Assembly (NCBI RefSeq): GCF_900110415.1
Contig: NZ_FODR01000005.1
Location: 124,001-188,000 of the forward strand
Length of the DNA: 64,000 nt
From: Mucilaginibacter sp. OK283
GTDB taxonomy: Bacteria; Bacteroidota; Bacteroidia; Sphingobacteriales; Sphingobacteriaceae
Direction of reading: 5' to 3'
Shown here in pieces: positions 62,434 to 64,000 of the stretch. Position 1 is the stretch's first letter. Every line of letters starts with the position of its first letter. Both the position numbers and the translations under genes were made by a program. The notes beneath the pieces were generated by a model. It saw nothing but the letters and a program-made list of their open reading frames with translations, was not told the DNA's origin and ran no database searches.

Positions 62434-63429
62434 ATGAAAACATCAAGAAGAGAATTTTTAAAGACTACATCGATGGGGCTCGCCGCCATGGGAATGGCCT
62501 CGGCATTACCATCCTTTCTCACAGCGGGAGAAATAAAAAAGGAGATGCCCTTTAAGCTGGCTTTATCGCAGTTTTCTCTGGCAAGTCAGTATTGGTCGAA
62601 AAAAATAGATCCCCTTGATTTTGCACAGAAATCCGCTTCCTCATTTGGCATAACAGGTTTGGATTATTGTGCGATTTTTTTTCAGGACAAAGCAAAAGAC
62701 TTAAATTACCTGAACGAACTAAAAAAGCGTTCGGCGGATAATGGCTGCTACAATCTCCGCATTATGGTTGACGGCGAAGGGGTTTTAGGAAGCTTAGACA
62801 AAGAAGTAAGAAAGAAAGCAGTGGAAAGCCACTATAAATGGATTGATGCAGCTGCAACAATTGGCTGCCCGATGATACGTGTTAATGCCGAAGGCAACGG
62901 GGACCCGGCTGAAGTAAAAAAGGCCGCCATCGAAAGCCTGAACGGCCTGATTGATTATGGAAGGAAATCCAATATAGATGTGATCGTTGAAAATCACGTC
63001 GGTTTGACCTGTAACGGAGGCTGGCTTGCAGACTTAATGAAGGAGATAAATAATCCGCATTGCGGCACACTTGCGGACTTTGGAAATTTCTGTATAAAAA
63101 GAACAATGCCAGCAACAAATGACCTTTCAGGATGGATGAACACAAAATGCATCGATGAGTATGATCGCTATAAAGGCATCGGCGAGCTGATGCCTTTTGC
63201 GAAAGGCGTTCATGCGAAGACGCATTTGTTCGATGCAAACGGAAATGATACTGAAACCGATTTTGCGAGGATGTTCAAGATCATAACCGATTCCGGTTTC
63301 AATGGCTGGGTCAGCATTGAATATGAGGGCGGTTTATATAATATGTACCAGAAAGGCAATAAATATTTAGGAGATGATGCCGGCGTACTTGCCACCAAAC
63401 GGCTGATTGAGAAAGTTGTAAACAAATAG
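62434..63429 (+). CDS. Tat-exported TIM-barrel sugar isomerase/epimerase
   Basis: 331 residues. N-terminal twin-arginine SRREFLKTTSMGLAAMG is a classic Tat signal. The barrel body contains FGITGLDYCAIFFQDK, MIRVNAEGNGDPAEV, DVIVENHVGLTCNGGWLADL, GTLADFGNF and GWVSIEYEGG, with metal-ligand Glu and His residues in the usual places for xylose-isomerase-like/AP-endonuclease-2 members. It is probably periplasmic and acts on a sugar or derivative with the GMC oxidoreductase downstream. Substrate unknown. Confidence 0.88.
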   Translation: MKTSRREFLKTTSMGLAAMGMASALPSFLTAGEIKKEMPFKLALSQFSLASQYWSKKIDPLDFAQKSASSFGITGLDYCAIFFQDKAKDLNYLNELKKRSADNGCYNLRIMVDGEGVLGSLDKEVRKKAVESHYKWIDAAATIGCPMIRVNAEGNGDPAEVKKAAIESLNGLIDYGRKSNIDVIVENHVGLTCNGGWLADLMKEINNPHCGTLADFGNFCIKRTMPATNDLSGWMNTKCIDEYDRYKGIGELMPFAKGVHAKTHLFDANGNDTETDFARMFKIITDSGFNGWVSIEYEGGLYNMYQKGNKYLGDDAGVLATKRLIEKVVNK

Positions 63430-63542
63430 CATATTAAAAAAATGATGTCAATGACCACGACAATTCCGACAAAGCCACAGGCAGGCCAGCGGATAACAAT
63501 GCGGGGTTGTTACTGATAAACACCAAATAATTTTCAGACATT

Positions 63543-64000
63543 ATGGGAGAGATCGAAATAAAGAAATCAGGAGAGGTACACGACGTTGTGGTGATTGGCT
63601 CGGGCGCAGGAGGTGGTATGATGGCTTATGTTTTAGCAAATGCCGGGTTAAAAGTGCTGATGCTGGAAGCAGGGCCATTTTTCGACCCGAGGAAAGATTC
63701 AATGCAGCTAAAATGGCCATATGAGTCCCTTAGAAGGGGCGGCAATGCAACGCGCGCTCTGGGTGATTTCGACGCTGCCTATGGCGGGTGGGAAATTGAA
63801 GGTGAGCCGTATACTCAGGTTGGCGACACGAAATTCGATTGGTTTCGTGCAAAAATGCTGGGGGGCAGGACAAATCACTGGGGGCGTATTTCGCTGCGTA
63901 TGGGGCCAAAAGATTTCAAATGCCGTGATGCCTATGGCGTTGGCGATAACTGGCCAATCACTTATGAAGAGATCAAACCTTATTATGATAAAATTGACCG
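63543..64000 (+). CDS. GMC-family oxidoreductase, N-terminal part (truncated by window edge)
   Basis: ATG at 63543, open to the end (about 152 residues). FAD-binding GSGAGGGMMAYVLANAGLKVLMLEAGP is at about 20-46, then GGRTNHWGRISLRMGPKDFK, the GMC substrate-side segment, and WPITYEEIKPYYDKI, typical of the gluconate-dehydrogenase/sugar-oxidase subgroup. The protein likely oxidises a sugar hydroxyl. It follows the isomerase by 113 bp and probably belongs to the same unit. C-terminus outside the window. Confidence 0.88.
   Translation, partial: MGEIEIKKSGEVHDVVVIGSGAGGGMMAYVLANAGLKVLMLEAGPFFDPRKDSMQLKWPYESLRRGGNATRALGDFDAAYGGWEIEGEPYTQVGDTKFDWFRAKMLGGRTNHWGRISLRMGPKDFKCRDAYGVGDNWPITYEEIKPYYDKID

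Overview
The window looks like chromosome of a soil or plant-associated Bacteroidota, most likely family Sphingobacteriaceae (Mucilaginibacter/Pedobacter-like). The signs are SusC/SusD receptor pairs, a FecR/ECF-sigma system, GIN-domain proteins, a CdaA-type diadenylate cyclase, a two-component-free carbohydrate locus, and short AT-rich intergenic regions. The genus is my inference; no ribosomal marker is present.

Layout. 1-6.2 kb: a left-truncated M28 peptidase, a Tat-exported TIM-barrel isomerase, a small lipoprotein, three GIN-domain surface proteins (two of them a tandem duplication that includes promoter and terminator) and a diheme cytochrome c. 6.5-11.5 kb: housekeeping genes tig, clpP, clpX and an AMP nucleosidase. 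11.6-17.5 kb: a very large alpha-2-macroglobulin-like protein carrying a SusC-type carboxypeptidase-regulatory plus TonB-plug module. 17.7-31.3 kb: cystathionine beta-synthase, cyclophilin, esterase, flavodoxin plus FMN-binding protein, exonuclease III, truA, an ABC exporter, frr, a sterol-desaturase-like enzyme, diadenylate cyclase, truncated hemoglobin and polyprenyl synthase.

31.6-40.9 kb is accessory DNA at a tRNA-Ser(GGA). A 14-bp copy of the tRNA 3' end recurs at 38596-38609, bracketing a GC-richer island. The island holds one seven-gene leftward operon (carbonic anhydrase, HD protein, DUF420 protein, NmrA-like, SDR, DUF1569, AraC) opposite a TetR gene, with two copies of a probable TetR operator between them. 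Beyond the second att core lies a graveyard: a truncated tyrosine integrase, a zeta-type toxin with a nonsense codon, a truncated conjugative-element gene and another decayed gene.

41.0-51.3 kb is a polysaccharide utilization locus for beta-glucan: ECF sigma, FecR anti-sigma, SusC with STN domain, SusD, PKD lipoprotein, GH16 and GH30 (beta-1,3 and beta-1,6 glucan are the likely bonds). 51.7-64 kb holds a giant FG-GAP/UnbV lipoprotein, a second SusC/SusD pair, a Nudix-family sugar regulator with a near-ideal palindromic operator, a Tat-exported sugar isomerase and the start of a GMC oxidoreductase.

The most unusual signal is a set of intergenic hairpins built from 7-nt (sometimes 8-nt) tandem repeats. 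Each locus has its own heptamer, and the second arm of most is made of reverse-complement heptamers in the same register. They sit at gene ends, several supply the last codons or the stop of the neighbouring gene, and one is inserted in frame inside truA. I saw none in the tRNA island or in the last 14 kb.
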